Positions 57,801 through 64,000 of a stretch of DNA of 64,000 bases are shown piece by piece. The DNA lies in NCBI GenBank assembly GCA_014654535.1, contig BNBA01000010.1:60168-124167 (forward strand), written 5' to 3'. Origin of the DNA: Xanthomonas boreopolis (GTDB lineage: Bacteria > Pseudomonadota > Gammaproteobacteria > Xanthomonadales > Xanthomonadaceae). Position 1 is the stretch's first letter. Each line of letters opens with the position of its first letter. The notes beneath the pieces were generated by a model that was not told the DNA's origin, made no database searches, and saw only the letters and a program-made list of their open reading frames with translations. The position numbers and the translations under genes are program-made.

Positions 57801-59338
57801 CGTTGACGCCGGCTGCGGCTGCGACAGTCACGCGCGACACCACGGTCACGCTGTTCGGCTTGCCGACCCTGAAAATCACGGCGTCCGCGGTGGATGCCTA
57901 CGTGTACTTCGGTTCGTCGTCGACGGACTACAGCAGGCTGCAGATCACCGGCGGCAAGAGCTACATCGTAAGCGCCTACATCTACTCGAGCGTCGCGAAC
58001 CCGTCCGTTCAGCTCTACATTCGCGAGGGCAACTCGGGGAACCTTGTGGTTCTGCAGAGCGGCGTCGTCAGCGTCGCGGCCAACACGTGGGTGCGGATCA
58101 GTGCGGTCTACACCTCGAACGCCGCCACGCAGTCGGCCATCCTGCGGATCGACAACGATTCGGGGGCAGGGACGTCGATCAACGTCAGCGGCATCATGAT
58201 CGAGGAGAAGAAGGGCGACGGCACGGCGCCGTCGGCATACTGCCGAGGGACCACCGGCAAGGAGATGTCGGCCAACTCCGACGCCATCACCTCCCTCACC
58301 GGCCGCGTGACGGCCGCCGAGGGCACGCTCACGTCGCAGAGCAACAGCCTCACGGCGCTGTCCAACCGGGTCACGACCGCCGAGTCCAACATCTCCGGCC
58401 AGGCCTCGGCGATCACCTCGCTGCAGTCGACGGTCACCCAGCAGGGCAACACGCTCAGCTCGCACACGTCGCAGATCACCTCGCTGTCGAGCTCGGTGGC
58501 GGGCAAGGCCGACGTGTCGATCGTGCAGAGCTTGGAGACCAAGGTGGACGCGAGCCTGACCGGTGGCGGCAATCTCCTGGTCAACAGCACGTTCAAGGAG
58601 TCAGGCGATGGCTGGCTCAACTTCGCCAATTCCGACGGATGGACGTTCGGTCGAGCCATAGCCGGCGCGGCCTGGGAGATCCCGGGGCTGGTGTCCTACG
58701 GAATGACGAATGGAAGTGCGGCCGGGGTCAACAGCGGCACCGCTACCGTATGGCCTTTGAACGACATCGCGGTTGTGGCTGGCCAGTACTACATCTTCAG
58801 CAGCTACTCCAACTCGCATCGAGGAGCGCGGTACGTAACGCTGGAGCTGTTCGACAAGGACAACAACCTGGTGGGCTCGCCAAGCTCTCCGCAGAGCTCG
58901 CAGGAGAACGGCGATTCCGGCGCCATCACGCTCGGCGGCGTGACCCGGCAGTTCGTGAAGGTGCAGATCCCCTCCAACGTGGTGCGCGTGCGTCCGAACC
59001 TGCGCGTGGAGAAGCGTGCGGGAGATCAAGGCACCTACGCGTGGTTCTGGTGTCCGATGCTGGAGCAGGTCCCCGCGGACCAAGCAGGCCCGTCGCCCTG
59101 GTCTGCAGGCGGCGCGGAGACCATGGCGCGGGCAACGTTGGCCCTTACGGCCAACGGGAAGGTCGCCGGCTACTCGATCGCGAACACCGGCACCGTGAGT
59201 TCGTTTGACGTTGTGGCCGATAGCTTCTCCGTCAGCCCATCGAACCCCAATGGCGCACGCACGGAGTTCAGCAACGGCAACTGGCGGGTGTACGACGAGA
59301 ACGGGGTTCTTCGAGTGGCTCTTGGAGTGAACATCTGA
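51869..59338 (+). CDS. Tail-tip host-specificity protein (J-like) with lectin-like insertions
   Basis: A 2489-residue protein, twice the size of lambda J. Residues 1-900 are the J core: a membrane-like N-terminal segment (about 80-140), the LGNPRNRARPYEPLGLLFGT motif and fibronectin-like domains. From about 1010 a coiled-coil region leads to many repeats of the type AEGTITSQGQAITSL (1130-2220), separated by inserted domains: four jelly-roll, carbohydrate-binding-like domains (about 1245-1420, 1750-1910, 1960-2130, 2230-2410; e.g. MIANSSFESRTADTAIATDW) and an ILEI-like domain at about 1500-1655 (GGRGLTLAVLQSDGSW; YGYILIGRGALGAGNGTELV). The C-terminus is DUF1983-like (GKVAGYSIANTGTVSSFDV). It likely decides host range. 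A second ATG at 51878 is an alternative start. Confidence 0.92.
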   Translation: MGLMELPPQEGRLIVTPHPILVDGQQNVVADLRPGESLYAFLSRHVDGLDGEAWVVAIGGKDIPRHLWHHVYPKDGQVIEVRAAVGRTAVAIVATIALAYFTFGAGGLGAGGWITGLGLGAGASTAIATGVFMAGSLLINKVLTPKPPKPPAAPSSVYSLGNPRNRARPYEPLGLLFGTMRIAPDVASNPYTWYEGDDQYLSMILTPGLNVDRVDALYNGDALLSSYEGVQTWFNGFSGMPSQDIPLYSNADVVDGGTLIDTSNDPKGQPGPWVQRASSADTIALMVNLEYQLWDVTSKGKDKENTEQVQIQYRPVGTTSWLTFGNYTLKAKRQGQTRRATYTKQVARGQYDVRVRTAGQNTDGSGATCVFQWTTLVSVQADEASYAGIPRIGIKMKASGQLNGAPDEIRCVAHSKAIPVWDGTNFVVQESSNPGAQILAYARGFTDQNGKRIAGMGLPDERINIDSLKAFTLHCAAHGYTYDNWITDVRSHDDVLKSLALAGMGEISWAGGRLAVVWAAEDQPLSGVVNMATIKQGQFQVDYTLANAADGIEYTYLDRQTWETKTLRVPAPGIQTMLNPAQVTGEGVTSEAHAAVLARWHLAQSLYQYKSIGYSTDLEYLSYGRLSVLALQHDLTQWGFGGRVMAAEISGGVVTLTLDEPVPAPATGNAFIGLRIPGERVYRIFGVQAFSGTSKTIKLVGAWPSDAALPGNSPSNPAWDTIWIYDFKQTPGYRVRVTGIQPENELTGAAVTVVPEGPEFWTYVLTGQYIPPPNGSQLQTRPVASDLKISEIPVIQGDTVFTELQATFEVSGPVGDVRILSDLDGNGELEEVARTSTRSARWRIPGAGTYSITARPYSPDGLAGTAVTVNYTTQSADAGPVLVDLFDVEQLSGGLRRYYWGFLSDTIQSPDFAGVEIRYVAGDVPSPVWDSMQPLGADGYHAVAFESALPPAGTYTFLVRSRNTSGTLSTGARRVVKTLTANLGEVIGGIEQGNEQTKQELLQQIANEAQARTQADAQVAAAAAAALQQEAAAQAAALEQTATDIRGEVAEQVGQLNQDLSALQAEVGDLFGADQWSATTAYSQGALVMADGVIYKAKQNVPAGTPVTNTTYWQALGNYAQLSDQVQAQAASITSLTSRVTSAEGTITSQGQAITQLQQQVAGKADASALTALTSRVSTAEGTITSQGQAITSLTNRIGTAEGNISAQGAAITSLSNRVTSAEGTLTSQGQSITSLTNSLANIGGENMIANSSFESRTADTAIATDWVASTSGGAQAYAYNAGVDGAAAMRITSTLTTAAAYSGCEPATAKRPVCTPGQKYTLSVFAKGTHRIRLYVQYVNAAGAATATHQSATDVALTDSWTRYTLTPPAAAPEGTVAARCIVRLFAVTPGTEGYADLDQAQFQLGTVATAWALSSRDLATSEALSSLTSTVTQQGNTIASQGQAITSLGNRVTAAEGNISANSSAIGSLTSRVSSAEGAISSQGQSITSLQNNLGQTKTYRIISAGNVSSKYGQAGIWNASNTRVVVGGRGLTLAVLQSDGSWASTTYDVYGDAAARQALADALTALTSTQYFVLYGNDSFEYGKTVWSAAAIACGASQAAIDKIGARYGYILIGRGALGAGNGTELVSDAGNNTNAWVERGIQVLGGVILDISGNAGMVQGLLAASSAITSLTSRVAAAEGTITSQGQSITSLANRVTAAEGTISANSAAIGTLTSTVTQQGNAITSQGQSITSLQNDAIALYRGASNLATKGDFEYYSDGTFLSNGASGSAQVQTGTVYADAKALKVTAGASTNGLNFDIHVGDVFTASPTRTYYFEAWVRVDSAGTAPTTTKLRVGLHCITAANSNAWIIGAEVDLASLTPNTWVRVSGYATSPSNAVKGWPWMSVPYSGREAGVIVYVDNFVIRDVTEGYSAQQTASANSSAITGLTSRVAAAEGSITSQGQAITSLRNSISGSGVNILPDKYSVFEATTRPLTPAAAATVTRDTTVTLFGLPTLKITASAVDAYVYFGSSSTDYSRLQITGGKSYIVSAYIYSSVANPSVQLYIREGNSGNLVVLQSGVVSVAANTWVRISAVYTSNAATQSAILRIDNDSGAGTSINVSGIMIEEKKGDGTAPSAYCRGTTGKEMSANSDAITSLTGRVTAAEGTLTSQSNSLTALSNRVTTAESNISGQASAITSLQSTVTQQGNTLSSHTSQITSLSSSVAGKADVSIVQSLETKVDASLTGGGNLLVNSTFKESGDGWLNFANSDGWTFGRAIAGAAWEIPGLVSYGMTNGSAAGVNSGTATVWPLNDIAVVAGQYYIFSSYSNSHRGARYVTLELFDKDNNLVGSPSSPQSSQENGDSGAITLGGVTRQFVKVQIPSNVVRVRPNLRVEKRAGDQGTYAWFWCPMLEQVPADQAGPSPWSAGGAETMARATLALTANGKVAGYSIANTGTVSSFDVVADSFSVSPSNPNGARTEFSNGNWRVYDENGVLRVALGVNI
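55256..58520 (+). repeat. Degenerate repeat array coding for the fibre repeats
   Basis: DNA coding for the TSAEGTITSQGQAITSL-type unit (about 30 codons) recurs in five clusters (near 55256-55590, 56140-56350, 56870-57090, 57630-57740, 58270-58520). About eleven AEG units and three TVTQQGN units can be counted. Similar units at the DNA level give recombination sites for domain shuffling. Confidence 0.75.
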
Positions 59339-59619
59339 TGGCAAATGGCATAAAGGTGTGGGATGGAAACGGGAACTTGGTTGTGGATCTGACCACCCGC
59401 ATGGGGAGGATAGTCGGCGAGGTGTTTATCCCTGCCAACTCATCCGGTTCTGTTACGGTCGATGCGTCATTAGGAGTACCTTTTGTCTTACCTTATCCAA
59501 CGACATTTCCCCATGGCGCAGCACCGCTGTTTTCTATAGACAATTCAACTGGTGTAATCAGTTGGAGTCCGCCCCCGAGTCTTGCCAGTGACACACAACT
59601 TATCTATGGGATTTGGTAA
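59338..59619 (+). CDS. Distal tail protein, 93 residues
   Basis: A small beta-rich protein (MANGIKVWDGNGNLVVDLTT...). It begins at the stop of the J-like gene. From about 59440 the codon use becomes AT-richer. The sequence WDGNGNLVVDLTTRMGRIVG is a typical opening of short phage tail-fibre proteins. It overlaps the next start by one base (TAATG). Confidence 0.65.
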   Translation: MANGIKVWDGNGNLVVDLTTRMGRIVGEVFIPANSSGSVTVDASLGVPFVLPYPTTFPHGAAPLFSIDNSTGVISWSPPPSLASDTQLIYGIW

Positions 59620-60290
59620 TGACCGCAGGATTTCGAGCATTTTGCCAAGACGGGAGCGGCATGTTGCAGATTGACGGCTCTTATTCGAATTTTCATCAGC
59701 GCAACAGTGGTGTCCTGTCTACAACGAGCATTTACTTTCAAATCGGAAACGATGTCGTCTCGTATACTCGGGTTAACTTAGGTTTTTTCAACAGGATGCC
59801 TCTCATCGCTATATCGTGCACCAGCGATGCGTTTCATTCGACACCCATTAGAAACAGTGACGGATCGTGGGAGGTTAACGTGATCGTGCACGCGCCTGTT
59901 GGCGCTCAATTTGCATGGTACGCATACGATACTGTTTCATTAGAAGAAACTTCTAATTTCGGATGCGTTATCTACAATGAATCGGGCACGCAGGTTGTTG
60001 CGGATTTATCGCGCAAGCTAATGCGCATAGTTACCGCTTTCACCATTGTCTACAACGGCGACAATAGCGATATCACGTTGCCGGCAGGTCGAAACTATGC
60101 AGTATCAATTTCTCATGGTGGACGGATGCAGCCGGTTTCTGCCGGTGCATCCGTCTTGCTCTATAATGGGGCCGCAGTGAACGGGAACATCATTCGTCGG
60201 TCGATTTTTCAGATCGCCGCGATCTCGGCTAGTTCCGTTGCACAAACGCGCGTGTCCTACTGTTTGGCTCTGGACGTGACGAACTACTGA
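59619..60290 (+). CDS. Distal tail protein, AT-rich, 223 residues
   Basis: A beta-rich protein (MTAGFRAFCQDGSGMLQIDG...) whose ATTT-rich codons stand out from the rest of the prophage. An inner segment (CVIYNESGTQVVADLSRKLM) resembles the opening of the preceding protein, so the two are related or interacting fibre parts. Probably acquired recently. It ends within the convergent lipoprotein gene. Confidence 0.65.
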   Translation: MTAGFRAFCQDGSGMLQIDGSYSNFHQRNSGVLSTTSIYFQIGNDVVSYTRVNLGFFNRMPLIAISCTSDAFHSTPIRNSDGSWEVNVIVHAPVGAQFAWYAYDTVSLEETSNFGCVIYNESGTQVVADLSRKLMRIVTAFTIVYNGDNSDITLPAGRNYAVSISHGGRMQPVSAGASVLLYNGAAVNGNIIRRSIFQIAAISASSVAQTRVSYCLALDVTNY

Positions 60291-60577
60291 TCCAGGCAGC
60301 GCGAGAACTGTGTGTCCATCGGGCCGACGCTCGAGACGCGCGACCCGGAGGCCGTGGCAATCACCTTCATGTCCTTCGGGATCTTGGGCCAACCGCCTTG
60401 CACCTCGACGCCGCCGTAGTAGCGCGGGGTGAAGATCTCGGCGATACAGCCTTCGACCTCTGCAGCCGGCCGTTTGGACTCGTAGGTGTGAAGTGCTTGG
60501 CTCGGCGAGGTGGTGGTGACGCAGCCGGCGGCGAGACCTGCGGTGCTGATCACGAAAGCGATTGCGATAGTGCGCAT
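60284..60577 (-). CDS. Small lipoprotein (moron)
   Basis: A 97-residue lipoprotein with a signal peptide and lipobox LAAGC (Cys19) in MRTIAIAFVISTAGLAAGCV. An AAGGAGG ribosome-binding site precedes the ATG. It is transcribed against the tail genes, and its 3' end overlaps the distal tail gene by seven bases. Lipoproteins in this location are often expressed in the lysogen and block related phages, but this is inference. Confidence 0.75.
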   Translation of the reverse strand: MRTIAIAFVISTAGLAAGCVTTTSPSQALHTYESKRPAAEVEGCIAEIFTPRYYGGVEVQGGWPKIPKDMKVIATASGSRVSSVGPMDTQFSRCLDQ

Positions 60578-60776
60578 TTGAACGTCCTCCTTGAAGTGCC
60601 ACCATGATAGCGGCGGTTGGTCGGGTAGATTGAGGGTATGTTGTAGGCATTCCCCTACGGGGAAACACGTTCGTCGCTGATGCAGATGAACGTCGTCGGG
60701 CGTGAGAATGGCGATGCCGGACGCGGGGCCCACTGGCCACTCAACCCGCGGCCCCTTGAGTAAGGGCGAGCCGGCC

Positions 60777-61169
60777 TCATCGGGGGAAATTCTCCATGGC
60801 CGCGAGCAGCGTTTCGAGCTCGGCGCGGCGGGCGCGTGCCTCGCGCGTGCCGATCGACTCGACTGGTGCGCTCGGCTGGTGGATCAGGCGCTGCATCTCG
60901 ATCATCGCCGCCGCCTTGCGCGACGTGTCGCGAAACATGCCTTTGCGGGCGCTCGGGAAGCCGCCTTTCGCCGCGATCCAGCGCTCCGAGAACCTCATGC
61001 CCTGCTGCACGCTGCCGCGGTGCGCGGTGGCCACCTGGTGCCCTCTCCAGCTCAGCCAGATGCGCCCCGGCGTCACGTGGGCGACGCAGGCACCGTTGAA
61101 CATCATCGTGGCCTCCGTGTCGGAGGTGTACGTCCAGCGGCAGCAGCCGGGGAGCTCGGGGCGGGGCAT
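60777..61169 (-). CDS. Hypothetical phage protein, 130 residues
   Basis: A protein with a mixed sheet start (CCRWTYTSDTEATMMFNGAC) and helices (SRKAAAMIEMQRLIHQPSAP; ARARRAELETLLAAMENF). No family recognised. An upstream Met (61283) gives a 168-residue form, and neither start has a good ribosome-binding site. Confidence 0.45.
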   Translation of the reverse strand: MPRPELPGCCRWTYTSDTEATMMFNGACVAHVTPGRIWLSWRGHQVATAHRGSVQQGMRFSERWIAAKGGFPSARKGMFRDTSRKAAAMIEMQRLIHQPSAPVESIGTREARARRAELETLLAAMENFPR

Positions 61170-61292
61170 GGCCCGGGAGGATACGGGCGCCAGTCTCACC
61201 GCCGGAGACGGCGTGGCAACGGGTTCAGGGACAGGGGCTTGACGCCGGCGCAGGTCGCAGGCGTTGCGATGGCGAATTGCCATGATGGGCGT

Positions 61293-61646
61293 ATGGAGCA
61301 GGAGATGGAGCAGTTGGGACACCCGCGGCACCGCCGACGGTACTCGAGCAAGGCAGCGTGGGCGCGCGCCAAGGCCGCCGAATGCGAGGCGGCTGCCGCG
61401 GCACTGCCTCGGGCGAAGGCCGGTGACTGGCGGGCCGCAGCGCGGCTCAGGGGCGTTTCCGATGAACTGCGGCGCCGAGCAGCGTCCTTCCGAGCAAAAG
61501 CCGCGGCGTACGAAGCCCGCGGCGTACGAAGCCCGCGGCGTACGAAGCCCGCGGCGAATGATGGCGATCCCAAGGAGCACTACCAACCGAATCAGGGCGC
61601 CTGGTCAGCGGCGGCAACCGCCGACCAGGCACCGCAACACAGGTGA
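61293..61646 (+). CDS. Ala/Arg-rich small protein, uncertain
   Basis: A 117-residue protein (MEQEMEQLGHPRHRRRYSSK...) with helices rich in Ala and Arg. A 16-base triple tandem repeat lies near its 3' end; 16 is not a multiple of three, so the repeats shift the reading frame. The reading may therefore be spurious beyond about residue 70. Confidence 0.35.
   Translation: MEQEMEQLGHPRHRRRYSSKAAWARAKAAECEAAAAALPRAKAGDWRAAARLRGVSDELRRRAASFRAKAAAYEARGVRSPRRTKPAANDGDPKEHYQPNQGAWSAAATADQAPQHR
61503..61550. repeat. Three exact tandem copies of a 16-base unit
   Basis: GCGGCGTACGAAGCCC is repeated three times without change, followed by a partial fourth copy (GCGGCG). The unit contains CGTACG, a palindrome. 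Exact copies imply recent expansion, and the length breaks any reading frame. Confidence 0.9.
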
Positions 61647-61732
61647 TCTCACCACCTGGCATTGGCCGAGGCCCTGCGCCCTCGCGAGAGCGCAGTCAGC
61701 TTCGGCAAGACCTTTCGCAAAAGCTGAGACAA

Positions 61733-62524
61733 ATGCACCCAATCATCCCTTGGCCGGGCGGAAAACGCCGGCTAATCAAGCATCTATACCCACATTTTCC
61801 TGCTCACGAGACGTACGTGGAGGCGTTCGCCGGCGGCGCCGCGGCGCTGCTCATGCGCCCGCACCCGGCGCCGCTGGAAGTGCTGAACGACATCAACAGC
61901 GACCTGGTTTGCCTGTACCGCTGCGTGCGGCATCACCTCGACGAGTTCGTCCGCATGTTCCGGTGGAGTCTCGTCAGCCGCCAGATGTACGAATGGGCTC
62001 AGATGGAGCGCCCCGAAACGCTGACGGACATCCAACGCGCCGCGAGGTTCTACTACCTGCAAAAGCTCGCCTTCGGCGGCAAGGTCGAAGGACGGAGCTT
62101 CGGTGTCGTGGCCACCGGTAGCGGCCCGCGCCTCAACCTTCTGCGCATCGAGGAGGAGTTGAGCGCCGTCCACTTGCGGCTCGCCAACGTCGTAATCGAG
62201 CACCTGCCTTGGGACGCCTGCATCGAGCGCTACGACCGGCCCGGGACCCTGTTCTACCTCGATCCACCGTACTGGCAAACGGAGGGCTACGGAGTGGATT
62301 TCCCCTGGGGCGAGTACGAGCGGCTGGCCGATAAGCTGCGCGCCCTCCAGGGGAAGGCTGTCGTGTCGATCAACGACCATCCGGACATCAGGTCGCTCTT
62401 CGAGGGCTTCGACATGGTGCCGCTGCAGCTGAGCTACACGATTGCCAGCGCGGACCGGCGCGACCGCCAGTTCGGTGAGCTGATCATCAAGAGCTGGGAC
62501 GACCGCCAGGCCGCCCTGCTATAG
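61733..62524 (+). CDS. Dam-type adenine-N6 DNA methyltransferase
   Basis: A 263-residue methyltransferase. The N-terminus (IIPWPGGKRRLIKHLYPHFP) and YVEAFAGGAAAL are motifs X and I, and LDPPYW (175-180) is motif IV in the alpha-class order of Dam. The target is probably short and palindromic, as for Dam. It is the third DNA methyltransferase of the prophage and would protect phage DNA. Confidence 0.9.
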   Translation: MHPIIPWPGGKRRLIKHLYPHFPAHETYVEAFAGGAAALLMRPHPAPLEVLNDINSDLVCLYRCVRHHLDEFVRMFRWSLVSRQMYEWAQMERPETLTDIQRAARFYYLQKLAFGGKVEGRSFGVVATGSGPRLNLLRIEEELSAVHLRLANVVIEHLPWDACIERYDRPGTLFYLDPPYWQTEGYGVDFPWGEYERLADKLRALQGKAVVSINDHPDIRSLFEGFDMVPLQLSYTIASADRRDRQFGELIIKSWDDRQAALL

Positions 62525-62547
62525 CCCCTGCGAACCGCCGCAGCTGA

Positions 62548-62796
62548 CTACGCCCGAAAACGGGCAGCAGGGATCATCTCTGCGGCGTCGCAGCTGACGC
62601 ATTCGACCTCGATGTGCCCGAGGGCGCCGGCCATGGTCGCATCGCCGTCGTGCTCCCAGGCCGCGCCGCAGGACCTGCACGTGATGGCGGCGCGCTGTAC
62701 CCCCAACCAGGTGGGCGGGCGCTTCGAGAGCCCCGAGGATTCGCTGTAGGCGTGCTCGAGCACGGTGACGGTGAAGCGGTCAGTTTCGACGTGCAT
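62548..62796 (-). CDS. Small zinc-ribbon protein
   Basis: An 82-residue protein (MHVETDRFTVTVLEHAYSES...) with two CxxC pairs (CRSCGAAWE; CVSCDA) that form a zinc ribbon. It is convergent with the methyltransferase gene and divergent from the SRAP gene. Function unknown. Confidence 0.65.
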   Translation of the reverse strand: MHVETDRFTVTVLEHAYSESSGLSKRPPTWLGVQRAAITCRSCGAAWEHDGDATMAGALGHIEVECVSCDAAEMIPAARFRA

Positions 62797-62887
62797 GTTG
62801 CCCCCTGTGCGTGGTCCCGAGCATAGCCTACCGCCTCCGGCCGGCCCGGGGGCATACTGGCGATCCCAAGCCCCGGGAGCCACGCGC

Positions 62888-63823
62888 ATGTGCTACTCCG
62901 CCGAGATCCAGGCCGACTATCGCAAGCTCGTCCGACAGTTCGGCGCCATCATGGACCTGAAGACCTTCGCCAAGCTCTGGTTGCGGCAGAACAGCAGCGG
63001 GAAGCGGCCGAAAACCCCAAAGGCCATGGATGACGCGTTCCGCGCCGGCGGCGCGGGGGCGCTGGGCGAGATCGCCCTGGAGATCGCCGCCTGGGACGCG
63101 GAGGACGTGCAGTCATGGGAGCAGGACCTGTTCAAGCAACGCCGGCGGATTGCGGACGCAGAGCGGAAGCTGGCCAGCAAGCCGACGAAGACCGCGCAGA
63201 CCGAGCTCGAGCGGGCGACGCGGCGTCAGGCGCAGGTCGAAGGGTGGCTCGCGGATCTGCGCCGCACAGAGCCAAAGTCGAAGGACTACCGAATCTTCCC
63301 GGGCTGGTATGCCCCAGTGATCGTATTGGAAGGCGGCCAGCGCGTTATCAAGCCCATGCGCTACGGCTGCCGGCCTGCGGGGAAACCCGCATCGTATGAC
63401 GTGCAGTACCCCGGCACGTACAACGCGCGGCGCGACAACCTCGAAGGGTTCTGGAAGGCCCAGTTCGGGCACACGCATGGGCTGATGGTCGTCGGCCGCT
63501 TCTACGAGAACGTCGAAGGGCCGGACGGCAAGAACCGGGTTGTGCAGTTCCAGCCGCGCGATCGCGAGCCGATGCTTGTCGCATGCCTATGGTCCCATTG
63601 GACGGATCCGAAGGGAGAGGAGCCCGACCTGTTGAGCTTCGCGGCGATCACCGACGAGCCCGAGCCGGAGGTCGCCGAGGCGGGTCACGACCGGACGATC
63701 ATCAACATCAGGCCCGAGCACGTCGACGCGTGGCTGAACCCCGACCCGGGTAACCTGGCCGCGCTCTACGCGATCTTCGACGACAAGCGGCACCCGTACT
63801 ACGAGCACAAGATCGCCGCGTGA
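62888..63823 (+). CDS. SRAP-family DNA-protein crosslink protein (YedK/HMCES-like)
   Basis: A 311-residue protein with the SOS-response-associated peptidase fold. The nucleophile is Cys2 right after Met1 (MCYSAEI). The active-site segments are YNARRDN (Asn), GRFYEN (Glu) and AGHDRTII (His). The family shields abasic sites in single-stranded DNA by crosslinking through Cys2. An insertion with coiled-coil character fills residues 80-130 and makes it longer than E. coli YedK. Confidence 0.88.
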   Translation: MCYSAEIQADYRKLVRQFGAIMDLKTFAKLWLRQNSSGKRPKTPKAMDDAFRAGGAGALGEIALEIAAWDAEDVQSWEQDLFKQRRRIADAERKLASKPTKTAQTELERATRRQAQVEGWLADLRRTEPKSKDYRIFPGWYAPVIVLEGGQRVIKPMRYGCRPAGKPASYDVQYPGTYNARRDNLEGFWKAQFGHTHGLMVVGRFYENVEGPDGKNRVVQFQPRDREPMLVACLWSHWTDPKGEEPDLLSFAAITDEPEPEVAEAGHDRTIINIRPEHVDAWLNPDPGNLAALYAIFDDKRHPYYEHKIAA

Positions 63824-63836
63824 TGTCGGCGACAGG

Positions 63837-64000
63837 TCAGTCGATCGGCTCGACGCCGCGTTCGATGGCGGCACAGGCGAGCAGCATTATCCGCGACGTG
63901 CGCACAGGCTCGCCAGTGCTGTACGAAACGCCGCGCTCATGCGACTGGTATGCGGGCAGGGACATGCCTAGCGCCTCGGCTGCGGCGCGCTGGGAGAGTC
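63837..64000 (-). CDS. HTH transcriptional regulator, partial (runs off the window)
   Basis: The C-terminal 53 residues of a leftward gene. The visible part (LSQRAAAEALGMSLPAYQSH) is most of an XRE-type HTH, followed by VRTSRIMLLACAAIERGVEP. The start lies beyond the right edge. Confidence 0.65.
   Translation of the reverse strand, partial: LSQRAAAEALGMSLPAYQSHERGVSYSTGEPVRTSRIMLLACAAIERGVEPID

Larger units (their letters stand above)
12711..64000. mobile_element. Lambda-like siphophage prophage integrated at tRNA-Thr (right end not in window)
   Basis: The region holds, in order, integrase, a leftward early operon, an immunity region, a replication module with origin, late regulation, lysis, packaging, head, tail and cargo genes. 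Head and tail genes are of the lambda type (GpA terminase, gpW, gpB, gpC, gpD, gpE, G/T, H, L, K, J), which predicts a long non-contractile tail. All core modules look intact apart from what lies beyond the right edge. The second copy of the tRNA 3' end (attR) is expected to the right. Confidence 0.93.

Noticed and set aside
56114..58465. Leftward 783-residue frame opposite the fibre repeats
   Set aside because: Shadow of the J-like gene; its repeats mirror those of the real gene.

Overview
The window is chromosomal DNA of a high-GC gammaproteobacterium, most likely of the Xanthomonadaceae/Lysobacteraceae (Lysobacter, Luteimonas or Stenotrophomonas type). The signs are the very GC-rich codon use, the neighbourhood birA-coaX-SPOR protein-tRNA-Thr, a phoP-phoQ pair preceded by a small PepSY-like protein, and intergenic palindromic repeats of the kind common in that family. 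The genus is inference.

Positions 1-12710 are host core genome: an exported S9 prolyl-oligopeptidase-type peptidase, a flavodoxin-fold NAD(P)H oxidoreductase divergent from a LysR regulator that carries an apparent one-base frameshift, a methyltransferase, the pepSY-like/phoP/phoQ operon, an mtfA-type zinc peptidase, a small exported protein, birA-coaX, a SPOR-domain protein and tRNA-Thr(UGU).

From the 3' end of tRNA-Thr to the right edge lies a lambda-like siphophage prophage whose right end is outside the window. Its layout is: integrase and an excisionase-like gene; a leftward operon (13818-24466) with an HTH protein, a coiled-coil peptide, an SNF2-helicase/adenine methyltransferase interrupted by a complete 333-residue intein, a C5-cytosine methyltransferase, an Arr-like ADP-ribosyltransferase, a membrane peptide, RdgC and a string of tiny overlapping genes; an immunity region with a short repressor, a Cro-like protein and two clusters of a shared 17-bp operator, resembling OL and OR of lambda; a rightward early operon with a replication initiator that contains the iteron origin, a P-like loader, nucleases, a KilA-N antirepressor and an SNF2 helicase; a zinc-ribbon late-regulator candidate followed by a terminator and a phage tRNA(CAU); holin, SAR endolysin, Rz and nested Rz1; then terminase, portal, protease, decoration and capsid genes, the tail genes with a G/T-type -1 frameshift, the tape measure, and a 2489-residue J-like tail-tip protein with many repeats and inserted lectin-like domains.

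Beyond the tail genes is a cargo-like block: two AT-richer distal tail genes, an outward lipoprotein, a Dam-type methyltransferase, a zinc-ribbon protein, an SRAP-family protein and a partial HTH gene.

The most unusual material is the intein-containing helicase-methyltransferase and its operon partners (a second methyltransferase and an ADP-ribosyltransferase), the iteron origin, the five-site operator system and the recoding and regulatory signals in the late region.
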